Shown here piece after piece: positions 8,809-16,746 of a DNA stretch of 64,000 bases. The position numbers and the translations under genes were made by a program. The stretch spans positions 186,001 to 250,000 of the forward strand of contig NZ_CP090641.1 in NCBI RefSeq assembly GCF_029633825.1, read 5' to 3'. This DNA comes from Burkholderia contaminans. GTDB taxonomy: Bacteria > Pseudomonadota > Gammaproteobacteria > Burkholderiales > Burkholderiaceae. How positions within the stretch are numbered: position 1 is the stretch's first letter; the number at the start of each line of letters is the position of its first letter. The notes under the pieces were generated by a model, which was not told where the DNA came from, ran no database searches, and worked only from the letters and a program-made list of their open reading frames with translations.

Positions 8809-9045
8809 CGGGAATGGGGAGGCGTTGGCCGGACAGGTGGCAAGGCCTCTCGTTTGACATGGTGCATCCGATGCCTGCGCCGCCGGGTTCGTGAAACGGG
8901 TGATGCCACCCCAAAACCGGGCGATGGACCGACGACTACCGAGCCGTCGGTCTTTCGTCGCACTGCGCACGTTGCTGTCCGTGTCAACGCTGTTAGACTG
9001 CGGACGCCTTCCCCGCACATGGACTCCACCATTCAGGACAGTGAC
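8809..9045. terminator. btuB downstream region with a terminator-like hairpin at 8927-8952
   Basis: This 237-base gap has no gene. GACCGACG (8927-8934) and CGTCGGTC (8945-8952) form a perfect 8-bp stem with a 10-base loop, followed by TTTCG. The short T run makes it a weak intrinsic terminator on the plus strand, about 120 bases past btuB. Confidence 0.35.
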
Positions 9046-9615
9046 ATGACCGAATGCGCGCTGACATTGACCAGCCAGATCGAATGGGAAAACTGGTTGG
9101 AGCAAAACGGCAGCACGTCGGACGGAACATGGCTGCGTCTGGCGAAAAAAGGCACCGCGCAGCGAACCATCACCTACGAACAGGCGTTGGAAAGCGCCCT
9201 CTGCCATGGCTGGATCGATGGTCAAAAACGGGCTGAGAGCGAGCAATACTGGTTGCAACGCTTCACCCCGCGCTCCGCAAAAAGCATCTGGTCCAAACTC
9301 AACACGGACCGGGCTGAAGCGCTGATCGCCGCCGGCAGGATGCGCCCGCCCGGCTTGCGCGAAATCGAGAAAGCCAGAAAGGACGGCCGCTGGCAGGCTG
9401 CCTATACGTCGGCCAGCAACTCGATCGTGCCCGACGACCTGCAGGCGGCCCTGGACGCCAATCCGGAAGCCCGCACGTTTTTCGCAACACTGAACAGCCG
9501 TAACCGATATGCGATCCTGTTTCGGATACAGCATGCCAAAAAGCCGGAAACACGGGCGCGCAAAATCCGGGAATTCATCGACATGCTGAATCGCGGCGAA
9601 ACCATCCATCCATAG
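9046..9615 (+). CDS. YdeI/OmpD-associated family protein
   Basis: About 189 aa, cytoplasmic, no signal peptide. The pattern WENWLEQN, GTWLRLAKKG, ITYEQALESALCHGWIDGQK, RFTPRSAKSIWSK, and a C-terminal RKIREFIDMLNRGETIHP is characteristic of the YdeI-like family, linked in some members to bacteriocin resistance. The exact function is undefined. The ATG at 9046 has a CAGGAC site; an in-frame ATG at 9019 (nine residues longer) is the alternative. It is a single-gene unit. Confidence 0.8.
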   Translation: MTECALTLTSQIEWENWLEQNGSTSDGTWLRLAKKGTAQRTITYEQALESALCHGWIDGQKRAESEQYWLQRFTPRSAKSIWSKLNTDRAEALIAAGRMRPPGLREIEKARKDGRWQAAYTSASNSIVPDDLQAALDANPEARTFFATLNSRNRYAILFRIQHAKKPETRARKIREFIDMLNRGETIHP

Positions 9616-9730
9616 ATTTTTCGCTGACGAGAATGGGGCCAAACGGCGCATATCGCCCGTCATGGCTGCTTCGGCGCCGCAGCCGGTACCGCAACGCGCA
9701 ATCAGTGAACGCAGCGACTGGAGGTGAACC

Positions 9731-10576
9731 ATGGACCAAGGCGGAGACTTCATCGTGCGCACCATGTCGGCCGACGAGGTCGCCATGTCGATCGAATGGG
9801 CCGCGGCGGAAGGCTGGAACCCCGGCCTGCACGATCCTTCCTGTTTCAGGGCAGCTGACCCGGCCGGGTTCTTTATCGGCGTCTGGCGCGGCGAGCCGGT
9901 CGCGTGCCTTTCTGCTGTCGCCTATGACGAGCGCTTCGGCTTCATCGGCCTCTACATCGTAAAACCCGGGTTTCGCGGCAAAGGCTTCGGTATCCGAACC
10001 TGGCAGCACGGCATGCGTTACCTCGGAGACCGTAACATCGGGCTCGATGGCGTCGTCGCCCAGCAGGCGAACTACAGGAAGTCCGGATTCGAGCTTGCTT
10101 ACCGCAACATCCGCTATGAGGGACGCGTGGACGGCATCGGGTGCGCGCACGTGGTAGCGGCGGCCGACGTGCCGTCCGAGCAGTTGCTGGCCTACGATCG
10201 CGCGTGCTTTCCCGCGGCGCGCGAGCGTTTCGTCTCCGCCTGGATCGCGCAGCCGGATGCCGTTGCGCTCGCGGCGATCAGCGGCGGCCGTGTCGCCGGC
10301 TACGGTGTCGTGCGCCGTTGCAGGACCGGCTGCAAGATCGGCCCGCTTTTCGCCGACGATGCGGGCGTCGCCACCGGGCTGTTTCGCGCGCTGGCAGCGC
10401 GCATGCCCGGCGAAATCATCGTGCTCGACGTGCCGGAAACGAACCCTGCGGCCGTCGCGCTGGCCGAACGGCACGGCATGACGAGCGTGTTCGAAACCGC
10501 ACGGATGTACACGAAAGAAGCGCCGGAGATAGCGATCGATCGCGTGTTCGGGGTGACGTCGTTCGAGCTGGGGTGA
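9731..10576 (+). CDS. Tandem GNAT acetyltransferase
   Basis: 281 aa. The N-terminal GNAT domain (residues ~5-130) has the acetyl-CoA pyrophosphate loop VKPGFRGKGFGIRTW (R/Q-x-x-G-x-G/A type). The C-terminal ~130 residues form a second GNAT-like domain of the Acetyltransf_18 kind, ending in AERHGMTSVFETARMYT. GGAGGTGAACC precedes the ATG, an excellent ribosome site. Predicted N-acetyltransferase on a small molecule or amine; substrate unknown. It precedes a tetR gene by about 95 bases but that gene has its own promoter. Confidence 0.85.
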   Translation: MDQGGDFIVRTMSADEVAMSIEWAAAEGWNPGLHDPSCFRAADPAGFFIGVWRGEPVACLSAVAYDERFGFIGLYIVKPGFRGKGFGIRTWQHGMRYLGDRNIGLDGVVAQQANYRKSGFELAYRNIRYEGRVDGIGCAHVVAAADVPSEQLLAYDRACFPAARERFVSAWIAQPDAVALAAISGGRVAGYGVVRRCRTGCKIGPLFADDAGVATGLFRALAARMPGEIIVLDVPETNPAAVALAERHGMTSVFETARMYTKEAPEIAIDRVFGVTSFELG

Positions 10577-10611
10577 TCGTTGCCAACATGGCGGCGGCCG
10601 AATTCGGGAAA

Positions 10612-10656
10612 TTGACGTCAACCCAAAACCTAATACAATTAGCCTTTTCGCTAATT
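10612..10656 (+). promoter_or_regulatory. tetR promoter with overlapping palindromic operator
   Basis: TTGACG (10612-10617), 16 bases, TACAAT (10634-10639) is a near-consensus sigma70 promoter in a conspicuously AT-rich patch. AATTAGC (10637-10643) and GCTAATT (10650-10656) form a perfect inverted repeat with a 6-base spacer, covering the -10 end and start point. This layout suits autorepression by the downstream TetR protein. Confidence 0.6.
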
Positions 10657-10671
10657 CGAATAGTATTCGCC

Positions 10672-11244
10672 ATGGCACGTGCCGGCATCACCCTGGACAA
10701 ACTCGTCGAAGCCGGCGCGCAACTCGCCGATGAAACGGGCTTCGAGCACCTGACCGGCGCGGCGCTGGCGCGTCACTTCGACGTCAAACTGGCCAGCCTG
10801 TACTCCCACGTCCCGAGCTTCGACGACCTCAAGAGCCGCATCGCACTCTTCGCGCTGAAGGAACTCGCCGATCGCGCGACCGACGCGTTGGCCGGCCGCA
10901 CCGCCAAGGACGCGCTCACCGCCCTCGCCAACGTCTATCGCGACTACGCCCGCGAGCACCCCGGTCGCTTCGCCGCAGCGCGCCACCCGGTAAGCGCCGA
11001 ACGCGCCGCCGCAAGCGCGGGCGGCCAGCTCGTCAGGATGACCTCGGCCGTGCTGCGCAGCTACGCCATTCCGGAAGCCGAGCAAACGCATGCGATCCGC
11101 CTGCTCGGCGGCTTCTTCATGGGTTACGTCACGCTCGAAAGCGCGGGCGGTTTCGCGCACAGCGCACCGGCTTCCGACGCGTCGTGGTCGCGCAGTCTCG
11201 ATGCACTGGACGTGATGCTGCGCCACTGGCCTGCTGCCGCATGA
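10672..11244 (+). CDS. TetR family transcriptional regulator
   Basis: 190 aa. The N-terminal helix-turn-helix spans roughly residues 20-55 (GFEHLTGAALARHFDVKLAS, then LYSHVPSFDDLKSRI), the usual TetR pattern. The C-terminal domain resembles the WHG-type ligand domain (MGYVTLESAGGFAH). It ends by overlapping the start of the esterase gene (ATGA), so the two are co-transcribed and the esterase is the likely regulated target. Likely an autoregulated repressor via the palindrome at its promoter. Ligand unknown. Confidence 0.88.
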   Translation: MARAGITLDKLVEAGAQLADETGFEHLTGAALARHFDVKLASLYSHVPSFDDLKSRIALFALKELADRATDALAGRTAKDALTALANVYRDYAREHPGRFAAARHPVSAERAAASAGGQLVRMTSAVLRSYAIPEAEQTHAIRLLGGFFMGYVTLESAGGFAHSAPASDASWSRSLDALDVMLRHWPAAA

Positions 11245-12299
11245 CTCGCGCAACGTCCAACGGAACCGAACCGATGAAAGACAAACCTGACGGCGTCGTC
11301 CTGCCGAGCCGCGTCATCCCCTTCCCGACGTCGATCAGCGACGAAGCGCGCACCGCATTGCAACGACTGGTCGGCAGCGACGGCGTGCCGCTGAACGCGC
11401 TGCACGTGATGCCGTCCCCGGACGATTTCGATGCATGGATGCGCGTCAAGGCGGCCGCCGATGCGCACTACGCGGCGGCCATCGAGCAGCTCGGCGGCTC
11501 TCTGCGTTCGAGCGTGGAGACGATCCGGGCCGGCGCGGCGGACGTGCATGTCGCCACGCCCGAAGCAGCAGCGTCCAGCGAATGCGCATACATCGATCTG
11601 CATGGCGGTGCGCTGGTGCTCGGCGGCGGCGCCGCGTGTCGCGCCGGCGCGCAGATGCAGGCCGACCGGCTCGGCATTCGATGCTACGGCGTCGACTATC
11701 GCCTGCCGCCCGAGCATCCGTATCCGGCCGCGCTCGATGATTGCATCTCGACCTATGCCTATGTGCTGGAGCACTACGCGCCGGAAAACATCGTCATCGG
11801 CGGACGCTCGGCGGGCGGCAACCTCGCCGCGGCGATGGTGCTGCGCGCCCGCGACGAAGGCTTGCCGCTGCCGGCCGCGCTGGTGCTGCTGTCGCCGGAA
11901 GTCGACCTGACCGAATCCGGCGACAGCTTCGAAACCAACCGTCTCGTCGATGTCATGCTGCCCGCGTCGCTGATGCCGAACAACCTGCTATACGCGAACG
12001 GCGCGGATCTCGCGCATCCGTACCTGTCGCCGCTGTTCGGCGATTTCTCCGCCGGCTTTCCGCCGACCTTCATCCAGAGCGGCACGCGCGACCTGTTCCT
12101 GTCGAACGCGGTGCGCCTGCATCGCGCGTTGCGGCGCGCGCAGGTGCCGACGGAGCTTCACGTATTCGAAGGGATGCCGCATGGCGGGTTCATGGGCGCG
12201 CCCGAGGACAGGGAGCTGAGCCAGGAAATCGCGCGCTTCGTGCATGCGCATTTGCCGGCGTCGGACGTTGAATCGAAGCCGTCGAGCGCCGATCGATGA
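11241..12299 (+). CDS. Alpha/beta hydrolase, HSL-type esterase/lipase
   Basis: Hormone-sensitive-lipase-like esterase of about 352 aa. Seen: the oxyanion-hole motif as HGGALVLGGG (family HGGG, here HGGA), YRLPPEHPYPAALDD, nucleophile elbow GGRSAGG, GTRDLFL with the catalytic Asp, and MPHGGF with the catalytic His. No signal peptide, so cytoplasmic. The ATG at 11241 overlaps the tetR stop; a second methionine at 11274 with a GGAA is an alternative start. Cleaves acyl esters of an unknown compound; the tetR neighbour suggests a xenobiotic or ester signal. Confidence 0.87.
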   Translation: MTRATSNGTEPMKDKPDGVVLPSRVIPFPTSISDEARTALQRLVGSDGVPLNALHVMPSPDDFDAWMRVKAAADAHYAAAIEQLGGSLRSSVETIRAGAADVHVATPEAAASSECAYIDLHGGALVLGGGAACRAGAQMQADRLGIRCYGVDYRLPPEHPYPAALDDCISTYAYVLEHYAPENIVIGGRSAGGNLAAAMVLRARDEGLPLPAALVLLSPEVDLTESGDSFETNRLVDVMLPASLMPNNLLYANGADLAHPYLSPLFGDFSAGFPPTFIQSGTRDLFLSNAVRLHRALRRAQVPTELHVFEGMPHGGFMGAPEDRELSQEIARFVHAHLPASDVESKPSSADR

Positions 12300-12329
12300 A
12301 CGGCAACGCGATCCGCTCGACGCACTGCG

Positions 12330-12962
12330 CTAAATGACCCCGCGCACGCCCGCGACCACCTGAATCACGCCGAATACCGCGATCACCGCGGCCGACGCGC
12401 GCGACAGCCCGTGCATGAACGCGAACGACATCTTCGTGCGCAGCGCGGCGGTCGTACCGCTCAGGCATAGCCACCACGTCGCGGAACCGATGAACACACC
12501 GGCGACCATCAGCGCCACGGCCGGCCACACCGTCCCTTCCCGCGCCCCCGACAGCGGGCCGAGCGCCGCGAAAATCCCGACGAACGACAGGATCGTCATC
12601 GGGTTCGACAGCGTCAGGCCGAACGTCGTCACAAAATCGCGCAGGACGGACGTGCGCGGCAGGTCGCGCTGCGCCGTCGACGCGGGCGGCGCCTGGCGCG
12701 TGATGGTCCACGCCAGCCACACGAGAAACGCGCCGCCGCCGATTTTCAGGCCGACGGTCAGCATCGGGAACGCCGTGACGATACCCGCGATGCCGAGCGC
12801 GCCGAGCAGGCCGTAGATCGCATCGGCGCACGCGGCGCCGACGCCCGTCGCGAATCCCGCCTGAAAACCACGGCTGAGGCTGCGCTGGATGCACAGCATG
12901 CCGATCGGCCCGACCGGCACCGCGATCGACAGCCCCATGACGACGGACTTGATGAACAGCAT
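12330..12962 (-). CDS. LysE/RhtB family amino-acid exporter
   Basis: Inner-membrane exporter of 210 aa with about six hydrophobic segments. The signature is at the N-terminus: FIKSVVMGLSIAVPVGPIGM, then RGFQAGFATGVGAACADAIYG. FGLTLSNPMTILSF is the other conserved LysE motif. Start ATG at 12962 has AAGGAGC nearby; a longer frame upstream is not needed. It is divergent from an Lrp-type gene, the standard arrangement in which the Lrp protein senses an amino acid and induces the exporter. Confidence 0.9.
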   Translation of the reverse strand: MLFIKSVVMGLSIAVPVGPIGMLCIQRSLSRGFQAGFATGVGAACADAIYGLLGALGIAGIVTAFPMLTVGLKIGGGAFLVWLAWTITRQAPPASTAQRDLPRTSVLRDFVTTFGLTLSNPMTILSFVGIFAALGPLSGAREGTVWPAVALMVAGVFIGSATWWLCLSGTTAALRTKMSFAFMHGLSRASAAVIAVFGVIQVVAGVRGVI

Positions 12963-13029
12963 TGCCTGCTCCTTGCGACATGTCACATGTTGAACAGGCA
13001 TCGTAGGGAAAATCCCGTCATCGCTGAAT

Positions 13030-13074
13030 GCGGTTTTTAAGGAAGAATGGCCACCCCGCCTTAAAAAATACCGC
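13030..13074. promoter_or_regulatory. Imperfect inverted repeat in the lysE-lrp divergent region
   Basis: GCGGTTTTTAAGG (13030-13042) faces CCTTAAAAAATACCGC (13059-13074); the arms pair along nearly their whole length with small bulges. It is an A/T-rich patch just upstream of the lrp start and within the divergent promoter region, as expected for an Lrp/AsnC operator. Confidence 0.5.
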
Positions 13075-13078
13075 CGTG

Positions 13079-13540
13079 ATGGACGATCTGGACTGGAAGA
13101 TAGTGACGCTGCTGCAGGCCAACGGCCGCATCAGCTACACGGAGCTGGCGCGCCAGGTGCACCTGTCGGTGCCGGCGGTGACGGAACGCGTGAAGCGGCT
13201 TGAAGCGGCCGGCGTCATCGAGGGCTACACGGCCCGGATCAATCCTGCCGCGGCCGGCTATCCAGTCAGCGCGCTGATCGGCATCACGGTGCCGCAACCG
13301 GCAAAAGCAAAATTCCTCCGGTTGCTGGAGACCATTCCCGAAGTCGTCGAATGCCATCACGTGACGGGCGCGGACTCGTACATGATGCGGCTCGCCGCGA
13401 TCAGCATGACCCATCTCGAACAACTGATCGAACGCATCAACCTGTACGGCGAAACCCGCACGTCGATCGTGATGTCGACACCGCTGCCCGCACGCGGGCT
13501 GGCGCGGCCGCCGTCGCCGCGCGACGTCGTTCGCCATTGA
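13079..13540 (+). CDS. Lrp/AsnC family transcriptional regulator
   Basis: 153 aa. N-terminal winged helix (MDDLDWKIVTLLQANGRISY, ELARQVHLSVPAVTERVKRL) and C-terminal RAM/AsnC ligand domain (IPEVVECHHVTGADSYMMRL). The start at 13079 gives the canonical MDDLD beginning; the frame extends upstream through the palindrome and is not used. Divergent from lysE; predicted amino-acid-responsive control of that exporter and of itself. Confidence 0.9.
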   Translation: MDDLDWKIVTLLQANGRISYTELARQVHLSVPAVTERVKRLEAAGVIEGYTARINPAAAGYPVSALIGITVPQPAKAKFLRLLETIPEVVECHHVTGADSYMMRLAAISMTHLEQLIERINLYGETRTSIVMSTPLPARGLARPPSPRDVVRH

Positions 13541-13598
13541 CACATCGAGAGGCCCGTCCGATCCGCTTCCCGCAGGGGATCATCAAGCCATTCCGGTC

Positions 13599-13640
13599 GG
13601 CGGTAACCGGCGGCCGATCATCGTTCGGCCGGGTACCGCC
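13599..13640 (-). terminator. Terminator-like hairpin between convergent genes
   Basis: GGCGGTAACCGGC.. (from 13599) pairs with the TCGGCCGGGTACCGCC arm at 13625-13640 with a two-base bulge and a 7-base loop. It lies between the converging lrp and collagen-like genes. No T run follows on either strand, so termination is only suggested by position. A separate 16-bp perfect palindrome (13645-13660) abuts the collagen-gene stop. Confidence 0.35.
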
Positions 13641-13661
13641 GTGACGATCGACGTCGATCGA

Positions 13662-15044
13662 CTACTTGCCGGCCAGACCGCCCAAGCCGCCCAGCAGGCC
13701 ACCCACCAGCCCCGTCACGGGTGCCAGCGGATTGGAGAGACCACCCAGCGGTGAGCCGCCGCCCGTGCCGCCCGTGCCCGTCGTGGAACCGTTGTGGACG
13801 ATCGCCGTATTCCCGCCGACCACGCTCGTCACCAGGCCCGCGACCGGCACCGCGCCGTTCGCACCGCCCGGGTTGACGAGGCCGCCCGCGTTGGTCACGG
13901 TGTTGCCGACCGCGCGCACGAGGTCGCCCACGCCGCCGACCAGCGGCTGGGGCGACGTGGACGTCACCTTCCATCCCGCCGACGTGATCGCGCCGCCGAT
14001 CTGTCCGAGCAGGCCCGCGACGGGCTGCCCGAGGCCGGTCGCCGTGCCGACCTGCTGCGTGACCTGGCCGACGGTCGTGACGAGCGGCGTGATCGCCGTG
14101 CTGATCGCCTGCGTCGTCTGCTGGACCGGGCCCGACGACAGGGCCGCGCCGAGCATGGTGCCGCCCGTCTTGAGGCCGCCGGCGACGGTGTCGAGCAGGC
14201 CGCCGACCGGCGTCGTGAGCGGCGCCAGCGGCGACAGCGGGCCGGTGCCGAGCGCCTTCACCGTGTCGCTGAGGCCGGCGACCGGGTTGCTGGTCGAGCC
14301 GACGATGGAGCCCAGCCCGGCGACCGTCGTGCCGACCGGGTTCGCCGTGAAGCCGATCTGACCGATGCCGTTGCTCACGGCGTTCGACGTGTCGCGGATG
14401 ATCGTGCCCGCGCCCGTGACCGTGTTGCCGAGGCCGGTGGTCACGCCCTTGCCCACTGGCGGGCTCAGGTCGCCGAGCGTGACGCCGGCGTCGATGACGA
14501 CCGCGCCGACGGAGCTGACGATGCCGTTCGTGCCCGGGGTGCCGCTTGTGCCGCTCGTGCCACCGATTCCGCTGGTTCCACTCGTTCCGCTGGTTCCGCT
14601 GGTTCCGCTGGTTCCGCTGGTTCCGCTGGTTCCGCTGGTTCCGCTGGTTCCGCTGGTCCCGCTGGTCCCGCTGGTCCCGCTGGTCCCGCTCGTCCCGCTC
14701 GTCCCGCTCGTCCCGCTCGTCCCGCTCGTCCCGCTCGTACCGCTCGTACCGCTGGTCCCGCTCGTACCGCTGGTCCCGCTCGTACCGCTGGTCCCGCTCG
14801 TACCGCTGGTTCCACTCGTACTGCTGGTCCCGCTCGTACCGCTGGTTCCACTCGTACCGCTGGTTCCACTCGTACCGCTGGTTCCGCTCGTGCCACTAGT
14901 CCCACCCGTGCCACTCGTACTCGTTCCGATAGTGTTGCCACCCGACTTCGGCGCCGTCACATCGCTGCCGCCGCACGCAGCCAGTGCGCAAGCCGTCGCA
15001 ATGGCGGCGAGCGCAACGTTCGTCTTGATGAAATGATTTTGCAT
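13662..15044 (-). CDS. Collagen-like (Gly-Thr-Ser)n repeat lipoprotein
   Basis: 460 aa. The N-terminal signal peptide ends in a lipobox (LAAC at about residues 19-22), so the mature protein should be a lipoprotein. Residues ~45-170 are about 40 consecutive G-X-Y triplets, nearly all Gly-Thr-Ser, a collagen-type periodicity without proline. The C-terminal ~290 residues are Gly/Val/Thr-rich with repeated PVAGL and GLGxxV patterns and a glycine-rich end (GGLLGGLGGLAGK). It matches the Burkholderia collagen-like (Bucl) type of surface protein, often proposed in adhesion; here that role is inference. Start ATG at 15044 gives the signal peptide directly. Confidence 0.85.
   Translation of the reverse strand: MQNHFIKTNVALAAIATACALAACGGSDVTAPKSGGNTIGTSTSGTGGTSGTSGTSGTSGTSGTSGTSGTSGTSSTSGTSGTSGTSGTSGTSGTSGTSGTSGTSGTSGTSGTSGTSGTSGTSGTSGTSGTSGTSGTSGTSGTSGTSGTSGTSGTSGTSGIGGTSGTSGTPGTNGIVSSVGAVVIDAGVTLGDLSPPVGKGVTTGLGNTVTGAGTIIRDTSNAVSNGIGQIGFTANPVGTTVAGLGSIVGSTSNPVAGLSDTVKALGTGPLSPLAPLTTPVGGLLDTVAGGLKTGGTMLGAALSSGPVQQTTQAISTAITPLVTTVGQVTQQVGTATGLGQPVAGLLGQIGGAITSAGWKVTSTSPQPLVGGVGDLVRAVGNTVTNAGGLVNPGGANGAVPVAGLVTSVVGGNTAIVHNGSTTGTGGTGGGSPLGGLSNPLAPVTGLVGGLLGGLGGLAGK
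14540..14930 (-). repeat. 9-bp tandem repeat array encoding Gly-Thr-Ser triplets
   Basis: About 40 units of 9 bases. On the plus strand, blocks of one codon variant follow one another: about eight GGTTCCGCT, then four GGTCCCGCT, then six CGTCCCGCT. After these come 18-base double units (CGTACCGCT+GGTCCCGCT, and CGTACCGCT+GGTTCCACT), each repeated three or four times. The nested structure shows local duplication by slippage; since 9 is a multiple of 3, changes in copy number stay in frame and alter protein length. Confidence 0.93.
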
Positions 15045-15395
15045 GGAAGCCCCCGCTCTCTTTTTCAGCTCGATCATCCCGACAAGCATCTATCGTGCCA
15101 GTGAGATCGGCATCATCGACGACTGCCTCCAGCCTCGGACCGCCGCGTCCCGACGGCCGTCCGGCGTGCGACGCACGGCATACGGGCGTAACTTCACAAG
15201 CCGTGGTCAAGCGTTGCGTCCCGGGTAACGCGTGCGTAACGCGGGCCCTGCGTTACGTAGCATCGCGCGGCGAAAGACGCAGTCCTGCTCCTGTCTCTAT
15301 CATTCGAGTCTGCGAAACGGCGCTGTCGCCGATACTCGCCTCATCATTCACACCCGCTGCACGAACGGCGCCCCGACTCCCGACAAGGACAGACG
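15045..15395. other. Divergent intergenic region with hairpin at 15235-15257
   Basis: No gene seen in these 351 bases between the collagen-like gene and the cupin gene. CGTAACGC (15235-15242) and GCGTTACG (15250-15257) form a perfect 8-bp inverted repeat with a GGGCCCT loop; a further GGTAACGCG copy lies at 15224-15232. These could be regulator sites for either gene. Confidence 0.35.
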
Positions 15396-15860
15396 ATGAA
15401 CACCCTGCGTGAAGTGCTGAAAGCCGCCGACATCGCGGCGATGGAACCGGAGCGTTCCACCCACCCGCTGAACGAGAATGCCGTCCGCCTGAAGCGTTCG
15501 CTTGGCGACGCAACCGGGCTCACGCAACTCGGCGTTCATCTCATGACCTTGATGCCCGGGCACGAATCCACCGAATACCACCGGCATCTCTACGCGGAGG
15601 AATGCGTCTACGTCCTGTCGGGAACCGGCGAGGCAATCGTCGATGGCCGGACCCATGCAATCGGCCCGGGCGACTTCATGGGATTTCCGCGCGGCGGCAA
15701 CGCGCACACGATGCTGAATACGGGCGATCAGCCGCTGGTCTATCTCGTGGTGGGCGACCGGCCGGAACACGACGTGTGCGACTATCCGAAACTCGGCAAG
15801 CGGCTGTACAAGGCGGGCGCCAACAAGGTCTTCGTGGATCTCGGCAACGGACCTGCGTGA
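15396..15860 (+). CDS. Cupin domain protein
   Basis: 154 aa single-domain cupin. Motif 1 (HESTEYHRHLYAEECVYVLSG) supplies the His/Glu metal ligands; motif 2 (GDFMGFPRGGNAHTMLN) supplies the last His. AAGGACAGACG before the ATG is a good ribosome site. The C-terminal RPEHDVCDYPKLGKRLYKAG resembles cupins of the auxin-binding/ManC-like group. Likely a metal-binding small-molecule enzyme or sensor; no substrate can be named. Confidence 0.8.
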   Translation: MNTLREVLKAADIAAMEPERSTHPLNENAVRLKRSLGDATGLTQLGVHLMTLMPGHESTEYHRHLYAEECVYVLSGTGEAIVDGRTHAIGPGDFMGFPRGGNAHTMLNTGDQPLVYLVVGDRPEHDVCDYPKLGKRLYKAGANKVFVDLGNGPA

Positions 15861-15954
15861 CACATGCATCGCCCGGCGCAGGACCGCCCGCGGCCCGCCC
15901 TCACCCGTACACGGCGATTCCGCGAGCCTGCGCCGGCTTGACCATGACAGCCCG

Positions 15955-16746
15955 TCACACGATCAACGTCACACCGGCCCACGCAATCAGCACGACGCCC
16001 AGCGCACGCCCGACACGTTCGCCGCCGGGCAGGATCTTCTCCGCAAACACGAAGAGCGACAGCGCGGCGATCCACACGACGTTCATCACGCCGCCGACGA
16101 ACAGCAGCGCCATCAGCAACCAGCAGCAGCCTACGCAAACCATGCCGTGCCGCGCGCCGAGCAGGAAACTGCCGGCGACGCCCGGGCGCCAGTGCGCAAC
16201 CAGGAACCCGGCCGGCGCCCGGCATTGCCGAAGGCACGCGCGTTTCAGCGGCGAGAATTGATAGAGCCCGGCGAGCGCCAGCACGATGGCGGAAAGGACG
16301 GCGCTCTTCGACCACAGCATCATCGCGGAGATCAGCCCGGCCGGCTGCAGCATCGCCTGAAGCAACGCCGCGCCGATCGAGAACGCGAGCCATGCGGCGA
16401 GGTAGCCGGCCAGCAGCGACAGCGACGTGAACGCCGAACCCGCCCCATCCGCGCCGCGCTGCCGCAGCACCCGCCGGTACAGCATCACGAGCGGCGCCGC
16501 GCTGGGCGTCATCATCGCGATCATCATCACCCACCACATCACGATCACCGTGGGCAGCGACGGATCCATGCTGCCCATGGCGCCCTTCAGGCGATGCGGA
16601 AAGAGCGTAACGGCGGTCATCTCGAGCGCCGACATGCCGGTTCCCGCGCCCGTCCAGAGATAGAACCAGCACAGACCGACGAGCGCGGCCATGCCGAGCA
16701 GCGTGACGACGCGCTCGCGCCCGAGCCAGTGGTCGACGGGAGTCAT
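15955..16746 (-). CDS. DUF2182 integral membrane protein
   Basis: 263 aa with about six hydrophobic helices. Diagnostic are VMWWVMMIAMMTPSAAPLV in the first third and the Cys/His-bearing LGARHGMVCVGCCWLLM in the second half, matching the predicted metal-binding DUF2182 family. Its ATG overlaps the upstream DUF1326 stop by four bases, so translation is coupled. The pair is often found together in proteobacteria but has no settled function; Met/Cys/His-rich membrane helices suggest a metal. Confidence 0.85.
   Translation of the reverse strand: MTPVDHWLGRERVVTLLGMAALVGLCWFYLWTGAGTGMSALEMTAVTLFPHRLKGAMGSMDPSLPTVIVMWWVMMIAMMTPSAAPLVMLYRRVLRQRGADGAGSAFTSLSLLAGYLAAWLAFSIGAALLQAMLQPAGLISAMMLWSKSAVLSAIVLALAGLYQFSPLKRACLRQCRAPAGFLVAHWRPGVAGSFLLGARHGMVCVGCCWLLMALLFVGGVMNVVWIAALSLFVFAEKILPGGERVGRALGVVLIAWAGVTLIV

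Noticed and set aside
14540..14930. Tandem array considered as CRISPR
   Set aside because: Unit is 9 bases with no spacers and lies inside a coding frame.
14365..15036. Plus-strand frame of repeated Val-Pro-Leu opposite the collagen-like gene
   Set aside because: Antisense reading of the 9-bp repeat; the minus strand has the lipoprotein signal and a coherent protein.
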